Origin: Candidatus Aalborgicola danicus
GTDB taxonomy: Bacteria > Pseudomonadota > Gammaproteobacteria > Burkholderiales > Burkholderiaceae_C
Length of the DNA: 64,000 nt
NCBI GenBank assembly: GCA_016703945.1
Contig: JADJBC010000002.1
Span: forward strand, 124,001-188,000
Reading direction: 5' to 3'
Made by a program: the position numbers and the translations under genes. The notes under the pieces are model-generated. The model did not search any database, was not told where the DNA came from, and worked only from the letters and a program-made list of their open reading frames with translations. Shown here one piece after another: positions 46,589 through 55,751 of this stretch (position 1 is its first letter; every line of letters starts with the position of its first letter).

Positions 46589-46607
46589 CGGTAGCCAGAC
46601 CGCACCG

Positions 46608-46633
46608 AAAAAGGGCTCTCGGGCCCTTTTTTT
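46608..46633 (+). terminator. Rho-independent terminator after dctM
   Basis: AAAAAGGGC (46608-46616) pairs with GCCCTTTTT (46623-46631) around TCTCGG and ends in seven T. It lies 20 bases past the dctM stop and 39 bases before the nhaD start. Confidence 0.8.
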
Positions 46634-46672
46634 CCAGTCGCTGTTGAACAACCATAACAAAGGAAGACAAAC

Positions 46673-47956
46673 ATGCTCACCGTTCTCATACTGGTATTTG
46701 TGGTGGCCTATCTGGCCATTGCGCTGGAGCACCCGCTCAAGGTCAATAAATCCGCCAGTGCGCTGCTGGGTGCGGGGCTGATGTGGACGATTTACGCCAT
46801 GTCCAGCGGAGATGCCAAGGTGGTCAGTGCGGACTTGAGCGAGTCGCTGCAAGGCATGGCGCAGATCGTTTTCTTCCTGATGGGGGCCATGACGATTGTG
46901 GAAGTGGTAGACGCCCACAACGGCTTTGAGGTCATCACCTCGCGCATCAAGACCACCAAACTTTCCAGCCTGATGTGGATGGTGGGTTTTGTGACGTTTT
47001 TCTTGAGCGCCATTCTGGACAACCTGACCACCACCATCGTTATGGTGTCCTTGATGAAGAAGCTGCTGGGCAACCGCGAAGACCGGCTGTTTTTTGCCGG
47101 CATCATCGTCATTGCCGCCAATGCGGGTGGCGCCTGGACACCCATTGGCGACGTGACCACCACCATGCTGTGGATTGGCGGTCAGATCACCGCCATTGAA
47201 ATCATGAAGGGGCTGATTGTGCCGTCATTGGTCAATATGGTGGTTCCATTGGCGGTCACTGCACGCATCCTGGGCAACCGTCCGGTGGTACCGCAAAAAG
47301 CCCGCGAGAACGAAGATGTTTTCCACACCAGCGCATTCGAGAGCAACCTGATGTTTTTCCTGGGTCTGGGCATTTTGGTGATGGTTCCCGATTTTCAAGA
47401 CCGTCACCCACCTGCCGCCCTTCATGGGTGTGATGTTCGGTTTGGGCTTGTTGTGGGCGGTCGGTGACATCGTGCACCGCCAGGAAGAGGACCTGCGCAA
47501 ACAGCGCTTGACGCTGGCACGCGCACTGACCCGCATCGATATGAGTGCCGTGGTGTTTTTCATCGGTATCCTGCTGGCCGTTGCGGTGCTGGAACATACC
47601 CATGTGTTGTCTTCCATCGCGCAATGGCTGGACAAGACCGTGGGCCGCCAGGACGTAATCGTGATGCTGATCGGCCTGGTCAGCGCCGTGGTGGACAACG
47701 TGCCACTGGTGGCCGCCAGCATGGGTATGTACAGCCTGACGCAGTACCCGCCGGACAGCTTTCTGTGGGAGTTCATGGCCTACTGCGCCGGCACCGGGGC
47801 TCCATCCTGATCATCGGTTCTGCAGCCGGTGTGGCCGCCATGGGCTTGGAGAAGATCGACTTCATCTGGTACGTGAAGAAAATCAGCGCCCTGGCCCTGC
47901 TGGGCTACGCTGCCGGTGCAGTGGTCTACATCGTTCAGTTCAATTTATTGCATTGA
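46673..47956 (+). CDS. nhaD: NhaD-type Na+/H+ antiporter, copy 1 (two frameshifts)
   Basis: The intended protein is about 427 residues of the ion-transporter superfamily: FFLMGAMTIVEVVDAHNGFE, SAILDNLTTTIVMVSLMKKL, GGAWTPIGDVTTTMLWIGGQ and the late DNVPLVAASMGMY. An extra A at 47391 (CCCGATTTTC for CCCGTTTTC) and a missing G in the run at 47796-47799 (ACCGGGGCTCC) break the frame. Between and after them the protein continues exactly like the intact neighbour at 48091. Because both are simple indels, sequence error is likely. It exchanges sodium for protons and could recycle the sodium brought in by TRAP. Confidence 0.87.
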
Positions 47957-47970
47957 CAGTTTGCCGCGAT

Positions 47971-47998
47971 TGAAGCTCCTTCACGGGCGGGAGCTTCA
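47971..47998. repeat. Inverted repeat between the two nhaD genes
   Basis: TGAAGCTCC (47971-47979) and GGAGCTTCA (47990-47998) are perfect 9-bp arms around a 10-nt loop. There is no T-run after it, so it is a weak terminator or a transcript-stabilising hairpin downstream of the first antiporter. Confidence 0.5.
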
Positions 47999-48090
47999 CG
48001 CATCTACAATGCAACAGGGTGTACTTGCCGCGTTGTGGGGCATGTCAGGTTGATGCGCTGGTCGGGCCGCCACGCGGAGTAACACCGACC

Positions 48091-49404
48091 ATGCACCAGT
48101 TGTCCGGCCATTCCCCATTTGTGCTCGCTGCACTGATCACGATCTTTGTGATCGCGTACGCGGCCACAGCGCTGGAACACCCACTCAAAATCAACAAGTC
48201 CGGCTCTGCCTTGGTGGGCGCAGGCTTGCTGTGGACGATCTACGCGGTGTCGGTGGGTGATGCCCATCTGGTGAGCGAACAATTGGGCGAATCACTGATG
48301 GGAACGGCACAAATCGTGTTCTTCCTGATGGGGGCTATGACCATTGTGGAAGTGGTCGATGCGCACCACGGCTTTGATGTCATCACCACCCGCATCAAAA
48401 CCACCCAACTGTCCACGCTGATGTGGATGGTGGGGTTTGTCACGTTCTTTCTCAGCGCCATTCTGGACAACCTGACCACCACCATCGTGATGATTTCGCT
48501 GATGCGCAAGCTGCTGGCCAAACACGATGACCGGCTGTTCTTTGCCGGCATCATCGTCATCGCCGCCAACTCCGGCGGTGCCTGGTCACCCATTGGTGAC
48601 GTAACCACCACCATGTTGTGGATTGGTGGGCAGGTCACCAGCCTGGCCATCATCAAGGGGGTGCTACTGCCCTCGCTGGTGAGCATGTTGGTTCCGCTGG
48701 CCATCGTGGCCTATGTCTTGCGAGGACAGCGGGTTGTAGCGCCCGCGCAGGACAAACACAATGCTAGGCAGCACACCTCTGTGTTTAGACGCAACCTGAT
48801 GTTTTTCCTCGGGCTCAGTATTCTGGTGGCGGTGCCGGTGTTCAAGACAGTAACCCACCTGCCCCCGTTCATGGGCATCCTGTTTGGCCTGGGCATTCTG
48901 TGGGTGGTCGGCGATCTGGTGCACCGCAACATGGATGAGCAGACCCGCCAGCCGCTCACCCTGGTGCATGCCATGAGCCGGATTGACATGGCATCGCTGG
49001 TGTTTTTTATTGGCATCCTGCTGTCGGTCGCTACCCTGGAGCACACGCACATCCTGACCGCGCTGGCGCAGTGGCTGGACAAGACCATCGGCCACCAAGC
49101 CGTCATCGTGATGCTGATCGGGATGGCCAGCGCCATCGTGGACAACGTGCCCCTGGTGGCGGCCGCCATGGGCATGTACAGTCTGGCCCAGTACCCGCCG
49201 GATCACTTTTTCTGGGAGTTCCTGGCCTACTGCGCCGGCACCGGTGGATCGATCCTGATCATCGGCTCTGCCGCCGGTGTTGCGGCCATGGGGCTGGAGA
49301 AGATTCATTTCTTCTGGTACGTCAAAAAGATCAGTGGCCTGGCACTGGTGGGTTATCTGGCGGGTGCGGGGGTCTATTTGATCCAGCATCAGTTATTGCT
49401 TTGA
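48091..49404 (+). CDS. nhaD: NhaD-type Na+/H+ antiporter, copy 2
   Basis: This 437-residue membrane protein is intact and closely similar to the preceding gene along its whole length. Motifs are LEHPLKINKSGSALVGAG, FFLMGAMTIVEVVDAHHGFD, SAILDNLTTTIVMISLMRKL, GGAWSPIGDVTTTMLWIGGQ, DNVPLVAAAMGMYSL and YCAGTGGSILIIGSAAGVAA. I chose ATG 48091 (GGAG at 48076-48079) over a GTG at 48019. The pair is a tandem duplication with clear divergence, so the copies may differ in pH or ion preference. Confidence 0.92.
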   Translation: MHQLSGHSPFVLAALITIFVIAYAATALEHPLKINKSGSALVGAGLLWTIYAVSVGDAHLVSEQLGESLMGTAQIVFFLMGAMTIVEVVDAHHGFDVITTRIKTTQLSTLMWMVGFVTFFLSAILDNLTTTIVMISLMRKLLAKHDDRLFFAGIIVIAANSGGAWSPIGDVTTTMLWIGGQVTSLAIIKGVLLPSLVSMLVPLAIVAYVLRGQRVVAPAQDKHNARQHTSVFRRNLMFFLGLSILVAVPVFKTVTHLPPFMGILFGLGILWVVGDLVHRNMDEQTRQPLTLVHAMSRIDMASLVFFIGILLSVATLEHTHILTALAQWLDKTIGHQAVIVMLIGMASAIVDNVPLVAAAMGMYSLAQYPPDHFFWEFLAYCAGTGGSILIIGSAAGVAAMGLEKIHFFWYVKKISGLALVGYLAGAGVYLIQHQLLL

Positions 49405-49469
49405 GGGTCGCGCCTATTTGCCTGGGGCTGCGTCCCCTGTTCTGACTGTTCGACAACCAAGGAAACTCC

Positions 49470-51758
49470 ATGAGATTGTCTTTGCGCTTTGTGCTTCCGT
49501 TGCTGTTGGTCCTGGCCGCAATTGCCTACGCTTTGGCACCACTCGTAGACCGGCTGACCTTGCGTTGGTTTGTACGGGATATTGAAATTCGTGCCGCACT
49601 GATCGCCAACACGATTCACGAACCACTGTTGGAGCAGTTGGCTGCCGGCAAGAAGGCAAAAACCAGTGAATTTTTCAACCGCATTTCGCAGGACGAACGT
49701 CTTTACGCCATTGGATACTGCGCCACGCCGCAGTCCCCCATTCTGGCCAGCCGCACCTTGCCGGCCGAAGTGAGCTGCGGCAAATTGCTGAGATGGAAGG
49801 CACCGGGGGAGCAATTGCTGTCAGGGGCCAAAGGCCTGTTGCATGTCGCAGTAGTACCAGTCAACACCGACACGGCGCCGCAGGCGACAGCAGATACAAC
49901 GGCTGCAGCGACAACGACATTGACGCCGACTGCCGAAGCCGGGCAACTGGTTCTAGTGCACGACATGAGCTTCATTACCCGGCGCAGCGAAGAGACCAAG
50001 CGTTACCTTTTTTATGTCTTCATGGCATTGGCGGCAGCCGTGTCGCTGATCACCGTTGTTGTAGCCCAACTGTCCTGGCGCGGCTGGATGGCTGGTATGC
50101 AAGCCTTGTTGCGCGGCGAAGGATTGGTCCGCCGCCCCGAGGTCTCGCCTGGGTCAAACCTCCCGGGTTTCAAACCCATTGCCCGGGACCTGCAGCGCCT
50201 CATCAAGGAGCTGGAATCCGAGAACCGCGCACGCGACGAGAGCCAACTTACCTGGTCACCCGATACGCTGCGGACCATTCTGCACGGTGAATTACGCGGC
50301 GAGGATGTGATTGTGGTGTCGAACCGTGAGCCCTATATCCACCAAAGAAAAGGTGACAAAGTCGAGGTGCAGCGTCCCGCCAGTGGCCTGGTGACGGCGC
50401 TGGAGCCCATCATGCGGGCTTGCTCGGGCACCTGGATTGCGCACGGCAGCGGCTCGGCCGACCAGGAGGTGGTGGATAAGCAGGACCGCATCGCGGTACC
50501 CCCAGATAACCCGGCCTATCAGATCCGCCGTGTCTGGTTGACGCCAGAAGAAGAAGCTGGCTACTACTATGGTTTTGCCAACGAGGGCCTTTGGCCGCTT
50601 TGCCATATTGCCCATGTGCGTCCGATTTTTAGGTCTGGTGACTGGGCTCAATACGTCGCGGTGAACCGCAAATTTGCACAAGCGGTCATTAAGGAGTCCA
50701 AGACCCGCAACCCAATTGTGCTGGTGCAGGACTACCACTTTGCCCTGCTGCCCAAGATGATTCGTGACGAGCTGCCGGAAGCTACGATCATCAGCTTCTG
50801 GCACATTCCCTGGCCCAACCCGGAGTCCTTCGCCATTTGCCCCTGGCGAGAAGAGATACTGGCAGGCATGTTGGGCAGCAGCATCATGGGCTTCCATACC
50901 CAATTTCATTGCAACAATTTTGTTGACACGGTGGATCGTTTCCTGGAAGCGCGTGTGGACCGGGAGTCCTTTGATGTTTCGTTTGGCAGCAAGATGACGG
51001 CCGTGCGCAGGTATCCCATTTCGATTGAGTGGCCGCCGGAACCCGCACTGTTGCAAAAAAGTGTGCCGGAATGCCGCAGCGACATCCGCTCGCGCAACGA
51101 CTTGCCACAGGAACACAAGCTTGGCATCGGCGTAGACCGTCTGGATTACACCAAGGGCATCCTGGAGCGTTTCCGGTCGATTGAAAGGCTGCTGGAGTTG
51201 AACCCCGCCTGGATTGGCCGATTCACTTTTGTTCAAATTGCAGCGCCAACCCGCTCCAGCATTGACGAATACCAGCACCATGAGGCCCAGGTGCGTGCAC
51301 TGGCGGCGCGTATCAACGCACGTTTTGATCGACGGGGACCACCACCCATCCTGCTAAAGGTCGAGCAACACGCAACCCCACAGGTGTATGAATACTTTCG
51401 CGCGGCGGACCTGTGTTTTGTGAGCAGTCTTCACGATGGCATGAACCTGGTGGCCAAGGAGTTTGTTGCCGCGCGCGACGATGAGCGGGGGGTACTGATC
51501 CTGTCGGAGTTCACGGGCGCCGCGCGGGAGCTGCCGGAGTCGTTGGTTGTTAACCCCTATGACTCCGACCAGTGTGCCGCCGCATTGCACTTGGCCTTGA
51601 GCATGCCGGACCTGGAGCAGCGTGATCGCATGCGCCTGATGCGCGGCCTGGTCGCCGAATTCAATGTATTCCGCTGGGCGGGCCGTATGTTGCTGGACGC
51701 GGCGACCAAACGCCGACGGAGCCGTTTGGTGGTTAAGCCGGAAAGAGCAATCCGATGA
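49470..51758 (+). CDS. otsA: Membrane-anchored trehalose-6-phosphate synthase with N-terminal sensor-like region
   Basis: This 762-residue protein is about 290 residues longer than soluble OtsA. Residues 1-25 are a membrane helix (LPLLLVLAAIAYALAPL), about 26-172 look periplasmic (WFVRDIEIRAALIANTIHEP; a Thr/Ala-rich stretch), and about 178-200 form a second helix (YLFYVFMALAAAVSLITVVV). A HAMP-like linker follows to about 270. The GT20 domain then shows VIVVSNREPYIHQ, VLVQDYHFALLPKMI, LGIGVDRLDYTKGILERF and HDGMNLVAKEFVAARDD. It makes trehalose-6-phosphate from UDP-glucose and glucose-6-phosphate. The otsB start overlaps its stop (ATGA). The sensor-like topology suggests control by an envelope signal, which is inference. 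Confidence 0.92.
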   Translation: MRLSLRFVLPLLLVLAAIAYALAPLVDRLTLRWFVRDIEIRAALIANTIHEPLLEQLAAGKKAKTSEFFNRISQDERLYAIGYCATPQSPILASRTLPAEVSCGKLLRWKAPGEQLLSGAKGLLHVAVVPVNTDTAPQATADTTAAATTTLTPTAEAGQLVLVHDMSFITRRSEETKRYLFYVFMALAAAVSLITVVVAQLSWRGWMAGMQALLRGEGLVRRPEVSPGSNLPGFKPIARDLQRLIKELESENRARDESQLTWSPDTLRTILHGELRGEDVIVVSNREPYIHQRKGDKVEVQRPASGLVTALEPIMRACSGTWIAHGSGSADQEVVDKQDRIAVPPDNPAYQIRRVWLTPEEEAGYYYGFANEGLWPLCHIAHVRPIFRSGDWAQYVAVNRKFAQAVIKESKTRNPIVLVQDYHFALLPKMIRDELPEATIISFWHIPWPNPESFAICPWREEILAGMLGSSIMGFHTQFHCNNFVDTVDRFLEARVDRESFDVSFGSKMTAVRRYPISIEWPPEPALLQKSVPECRSDIRSRNDLPQEHKLGIGVDRLDYTKGILERFRSIERLLELNPAWIGRFTFVQIAAPTRSSIDEYQHHEAQVRALAARINARFDRRGPPPILLKVEQHATPQVYEYFRAADLCFVSSLHDGMNLVAKEFVAARDDERGVLILSEFTGAARELPESLVVNPYDSDQCAAALHLALSMPDLEQRDRMRLMRGLVAEFNVFRWAGRMLLDAATKRRRSRLVVKPERAIR

Positions 51759-52531
51759 CAAGAGCACACCACACTTCGCCACCCAGACCCCAGCTGGATT
51801 GGGCCTTTTTTCTGGACGTTGACGGCACCTTGCTCAACCTGGCCAGGACACCCCAGGCGGTCCTGGTCGAGGAACCACTGCTGCAATTGATCGCCAGTCT
51901 GTATGCCGCCTGTGGCGGCGCACTGGCCTTGGTTAGCGGTCGCATGATCTCTGACCTGCAGGACCGCATCAAACTGGTGCAGTTGCCTTTGGCCGGGCTG
52001 CATGGCCTGGAACGTCGCGACAGCAGCGGACGCCTCTGGATTCACGCCACCCCACCCGCGGCGAAAGGTGCCATCAAAGACGCGCTGGGACCCCTGCTTG
52101 CGCGGCAACCGGCACTGATCCTGGAAGACAAAGGCCTGACGTTGGCATTGCATTACCGTCAGGTGCCGATGTTAGGCGGCTATGTGCACCGTCTGATGGG
52201 CCAGCTTCTGCAAATGCATGGCCAAGGGCTCGAACTGCAGCGTGGCAAGTTCGTCGTCGAAATCAAACCGGCGGGCGTCGACAAAGGCACGGCGATTGGA
52301 GAGTATCTGGCGGAGTCGCCCTTCAAAGGTCGTCTTCCTGTTTTTATTGGCGACGACCAAAACGACGAGCAGGGCTTTGCGGCCGTTAATGCCCGAGGTG
52401 GCGTGTCGATCAAAGTGGGAAAAGGTCCCAGCTGTGCCCGATTTCGGCTACCGGATGTGGCCGCTGTGCGCCTCTGGTTGGGTTTGGCATTGGCCGATTT
52501 AAGAACAAAGGAAACTCATGAAGAATCTTGA
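51755..52531 (+). CDS. otsB: Trehalose-6-phosphate phosphatase
   Basis: This 258-residue HAD-family enzyme releases trehalose from trehalose-6-phosphate. The nucleophile motif is AFFLDVDGTLLNLARTP and the metal-binding motif IV is FIGDDQNDEQGFAAVNARGG. The cap region includes LAGLHGLERRDSSG and the VEIKPAGVDKGTAIGEYL segment with its catalytic Lys. It is translationally coupled to otsA (4-bp overlap) and overlaps the downstream GH15 gene by 14 bases, so the three form one operon. Confidence 0.95.
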   Translation: MTRAHHTSPPRPQLDWAFFLDVDGTLLNLARTPQAVLVEEPLLQLIASLYAACGGALALVSGRMISDLQDRIKLVQLPLAGLHGLERRDSSGRLWIHATPPAAKGAIKDALGPLLARQPALILEDKGLTLALHYRQVPMLGGYVHRLMGQLLQMHGQGLELQRGKFVVEIKPAGVDKGTAIGEYLAESPFKGRLPVFIGDDQNDEQGFAAVNARGGVSIKVGKGPSCARFRLPDVAAVRLWLGLALADLRTKETHEES

Positions 52532-54296
52532 TCTGGCTTTGATAGGCAACTGCACGATTGGGGCCTTGGTGGATACCAATGCAACGATCACCTGGGCGTG
52601 CTTCCCCCGTTTTGACGCGGACCCCATGTTTTGCGCGCTGCTGAAATCCCAAGACGACTTTGGCTTCTTTTCAGTGGACCTCGCAGAATGTGCACGCAGC
52701 GAGCAGACCTATTTGGAGAACACAGCCATTCTTGTGACCCGGTTGTTCGATGAACACGGCGGTGCCATTGAGATCACCGACTTCGCCCCCCGATTCAAAC
52801 TACACGGTCGCACCTTTCACCCGATGATGTTGGTCCGACGTATCAGACGGCTCGCCGGCAGCCCACGAATCCTGTTGCGCATGCGACCGGCTTGTGACAA
52901 CGGAGCCGGCCGGCCGACCGTGACCTGGGGCAGCAATCACATCCGCTACATCGCACCAAGCCTCACACTGCGGCTCACGACCGATGCATCGCTCACGGCA
53001 ATCTTGCAGGAGAGTTCTTTTCTGCTCGATGACAGTGTCACGCTGATGCTGGGTGCGGATGAGACCGTCAACGAGTCCGCCAGCGAGGTTGGGCGCCGAT
53101 TTCTGGAAGAAACCACACAGTACTGGCGCAACTGGGTGCGCAACCTGGCGATACCGTTCGAATGGCAAACCGAAGTCATTCGCGCCACCATAACGCTCAA
53201 ACTCAACGCCTACGACGACACCGGCGCCATCATCGCAGCCATGACGACCTCGATCCCGGAAGCCGCGGGCAGCATCCGCAATTGGGACTACCGGTTTTGC
53301 TGGCTGCGAGACAGTTATTTTGTGGTCAACGTCCTGAATCGGCTGGGCGCTACCCGCACCATGGAGCGGTATATCGCCTACATCATCAACATCGCGGCGG
53401 GAACTGCGGGCGGAGCGCTGCAACCAGTCTATGGCATTGATGGACGATCAGAGCTGCACGAAAGTGAAGTCTCAACGCTCGATGGTTACCGTGGCATGGG
53501 GCCTGTGCGCATCGGCAACCAGGCGTACCAGCAAATACAGCACGACGTGTATGGCTCCGCCATCCTGGCCGCTACCCACATTTTTTTCGACCAGCGACTG
53601 ACGCGTCGTGGTGATGCGGCGCTTTTCCAACACCTGGAGCCGCTGGGTGAACAAGCGCGCCGATGCCACGACCAGCCGGATGCGGGTCTTTGGGAACTCC
53701 GTGGCAGCGCACGTGTGCACACGTTTTCTTCGGTCATGTGCTGGGTCGCCTGCGACCGCCTGGCACGCATCGCCAAACAATTGGAGCTGACTGAGCGTGA
53801 GCAATACTGGCGCGACCACGCCAACACCATCCACACCACCATCAGCGAACGGGCCTGGAACGCGGAGCGTGGAGCGTTCGCATCAACCTTTGAAGGCGAG
53901 GCCATGGATGCCAGCCTTCTGCTGCTGGTAGAACTCGGATTTCTGGAAGCCAACGATCCACGCTTTGCCGGCACGGTCGCGGCTGTGGAACACGACTTGC
54001 GCCGCGGTGATTTCATCTTTCGTTATGTCGAAGTGGATGACTTTGGAGCGCCGGAGAATGCGTTTTTGGTCTGCACCTTCTGGTATGTCACGGCGTTGGC
54101 CACGCTCAATCGACGGGAGGAGGCGCGTGCGCTGTTTGAGAAACTGCTGTCCTGCCGCAATCACCATGGATTGCTGGCCGAGCACATGGACTTGCGAACC
54201 GGCGAGCAGTGGGGCAACTTCGTTCAGACCTATAGCATGGTCGGGTTGATCAACGCAGCCATTCGCCTGTCGATCCGGTGGGACCAGGCGTTTTGA
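52518..54296 (+). CDS. Glycoside hydrolase family 15 protein (glucoamylase/trehalase-like)
   Basis: This 592-residue cytoplasmic protein has an N-terminal beta-sandwich (LIGNCTIGALVDTNATITWA; FPRFDADPMFCALL) and a C-terminal (alpha/alpha)6 barrel. GH15 motifs include SIRNWDYRFCWLRDSYFVV, GNQAYQQIQHDVYGS, the acid/base region DAGLWELRG and the terminal LLAEHMDLRTGEQWGNFVQTY with the second catalytic Glu. Bacterial relatives beside otsA-otsB are annotated as glucoamylases or trehalases. A role in trehalose or maltodextrin turnover is therefore likely, but the substrate is not proven. It is the last gene of the operon, closed by a terminator at 54355. Confidence 0.9.
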   Translation: MKNLDLALIGNCTIGALVDTNATITWACFPRFDADPMFCALLKSQDDFGFFSVDLAECARSEQTYLENTAILVTRLFDEHGGAIEITDFAPRFKLHGRTFHPMMLVRRIRRLAGSPRILLRMRPACDNGAGRPTVTWGSNHIRYIAPSLTLRLTTDASLTAILQESSFLLDDSVTLMLGADETVNESASEVGRRFLEETTQYWRNWVRNLAIPFEWQTEVIRATITLKLNAYDDTGAIIAAMTTSIPEAAGSIRNWDYRFCWLRDSYFVVNVLNRLGATRTMERYIAYIINIAAGTAGGALQPVYGIDGRSELHESEVSTLDGYRGMGPVRIGNQAYQQIQHDVYGSAILAATHIFFDQRLTRRGDAALFQHLEPLGEQARRCHDQPDAGLWELRGSARVHTFSSVMCWVACDRLARIAKQLELTEREQYWRDHANTIHTTISERAWNAERGAFASTFEGEAMDASLLLLVELGFLEANDPRFAGTVAAVEHDLRRGDFIFRYVEVDDFGAPENAFLVCTFWYVTALATLNRREEARALFEKLLSCRNHHGLLAEHMDLRTGEQWGNFVQTYSMVGLINAAIRLSIRWDQAF

Positions 54297-54354
54297 AGGG
54301 CAGTCATAGCTTGCTTCGCTCTCTCAGAGTCCGACACCCTGGTGTAGTTCAAAA

Positions 54355-54383
54355 AACAAAAAACCCCGCAGAGCGGGGTTTTT
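54355..54383. terminator. Bidirectional Rho-independent terminator
   Basis: CCCCGC-AGA-GCGGGG (54364-54378) sits between an A-run and TTTTT. It can end both the plus-strand trehalose operon and the minus-strand TRAP binding-protein gene that converge here. Confidence 0.85.
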
Positions 54384-54403
54384 GAGCAGGGCAAAAAGCT
54401 GGA

Positions 54404-55486
54404 TTACAGCTTCTGTGCTTGCATGAAGCTGTCGAAACGCGCTTCAGTGAAGCGGAACCACAGATTCTGGTCTTTGCGGAACTCGGAGTAGTCTTCGTAC
54501 ACCTTCTTGAAGTTTTCGTTCTTGGCGCTCACCTCAGCATACAGGGCCATGGACTCCTTGAAAGCCAGGTCGAGCACGTCTTTGGGGAAAGGCAAAACCT
54601 TGGTCTTGGCGCCGACCAGGGCCTTCAGGGCGGCAGGGTTGCGCGCGTCGTACTTGGCCTGCATTTCGGTGTGGGCGAAGGCTGCAGCGGATTCGATGAT
54701 GGCCTTGTTGTCGGCCGACAGACCGTTGTAGGCCTTGTCGTTGACAAACAGGTCGAGCTGGGGACCACCCTCCCACCAGCCGGGGTAGTAGTAGAACGGG
54801 GCCACCTTGTTCAGGCCCAGCTTCTGGTCATCGTAGGGTCCAACCCACTCGGCAGAGTCGATCGTGCCTTTTTCCAGCGCCGTGTAAATCTCTCCGCCGG
54901 GAATATTCTGAGGCACGCCACCCATGCGCTCCAGCACGCGACCGGCAAAGCCGCCGATGCGCATCTTCATACCCTTGATGTCGGCAACCGACTTGATTTC
55001 CTTGCGGTAGAAGCCGCCCATCTGGGCACCGGTGTTACCCATGGGGAAGTTGACGATGTTGTACTTGGCGTAGAACTCGCGCATCAGCTTGCCACCGTTG
55101 CCCATGTACATCCAGGCGGTCATCTGGCGGCTGTTCAGGCCGAAGGGAATAGCGCAACCCAGTGCAAAGGTTTCGTCCTTGCCGTGGAAGTAGTAAGGCG
55201 CTGTGTGGGCCATTTCAACGGTGCCGTTCTGCACACCGTCCACCACACCAAAGGCAGGCATCAACTCGCCGCCAGCATGGGTGGTGATGGTGAACTTGCC
55301 ACCGGACATTTCACCAACCTTCTTGGCGAAGGTATCGGCTGCACCAAAAATGGTGTCCAGTGCCTTGGGGAAGCTCGAAGCCAGGCGCCAACGGATGGCG
55401 GCACCCTGTGCGTGGACCGCCGGTGCAGCACCAGCAGCCAGAACGCCAGCGATACCAGCGTTTTTGATAATTGAACGACGATCCAT
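54404..55486 (-). CDS. TRAP solute-binding protein, Tat-exported (TakP-like 2-keto-acid type)
   Basis: This 360-residue protein starts at 55486 with a twin-arginine signal (MDRRSIIKNAGIAGVLAAGA) and continues IRWRLASSFPKALDTIFGAA. Signatures of the TakP/DctP_7-like group are GGELMPAFGVVDGVQNGTVE, HTAPYYFHGKDETFALG, GMKMRIGGFAGRVLERMG and DSAEWVGPYDDQKLGLNKVA followed by YYYPGWWEGGP. TakP of Rhodobacter binds 2-oxo acids with sodium. It lies alone, convergent with the trehalose operon. The orphan DctQM at 44159-46588 is the obvious partner, since its long DctM belongs to the class that uses such binding proteins; this pairing is inference. Confidence 0.9.
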   Translation of the reverse strand: MDRRSIIKNAGIAGVLAAGAAPAVHAQGAAIRWRLASSFPKALDTIFGAADTFAKKVGEMSGGKFTITTHAGGELMPAFGVVDGVQNGTVEMAHTAPYYFHGKDETFALGCAIPFGLNSRQMTAWMYMGNGGKLMREFYAKYNIVNFPMGNTGAQMGGFYRKEIKSVADIKGMKMRIGGFAGRVLERMGGVPQNIPGGEIYTALEKGTIDSAEWVGPYDDQKLGLNKVAPFYYYPGWWEGGPQLDLFVNDKAYNGLSADNKAIIESAAAFAHTEMQAKYDARNPAALKALVGAKTKVLPFPKDVLDLAFKESMALYAEVSAKNENFKKVYEDYSEFRKDQNLWFRFTEARFDSFMQAQKL

Positions 55487-55751
55487 TCGATGTACTCCAA
55501 AAGTGGTTTGAAACAATCTCACCGCACAGGAGTTTCCACGCGGCAAGGACTGCTATGAGTCACGCAGATTGTAGGAAGTGCAATGCCCCCAGACGTGGGG
55601 GTTTTCCCTCGAAAACGGCAAGAATCCCGGGTCCTCAGGATTCTGCAAGGAATGCTGCATTAGGCCGATGTTTCACCGCCGGGCCGCCCCAAGGTGAAAC
55701 GCTCCCCCTTTGGGTGCAGCGACCCGCGCAGCGGTGGAGCGTGGGGACCTA

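Noticed and set aside
54300..54350. An eighth copy of the dispersed repeat (TCATAGCTTGCTTCGCTC)
   Set aside because: Only the ATAGC and a loose core match; the GAGGGCTAGAGGCC box is absent.
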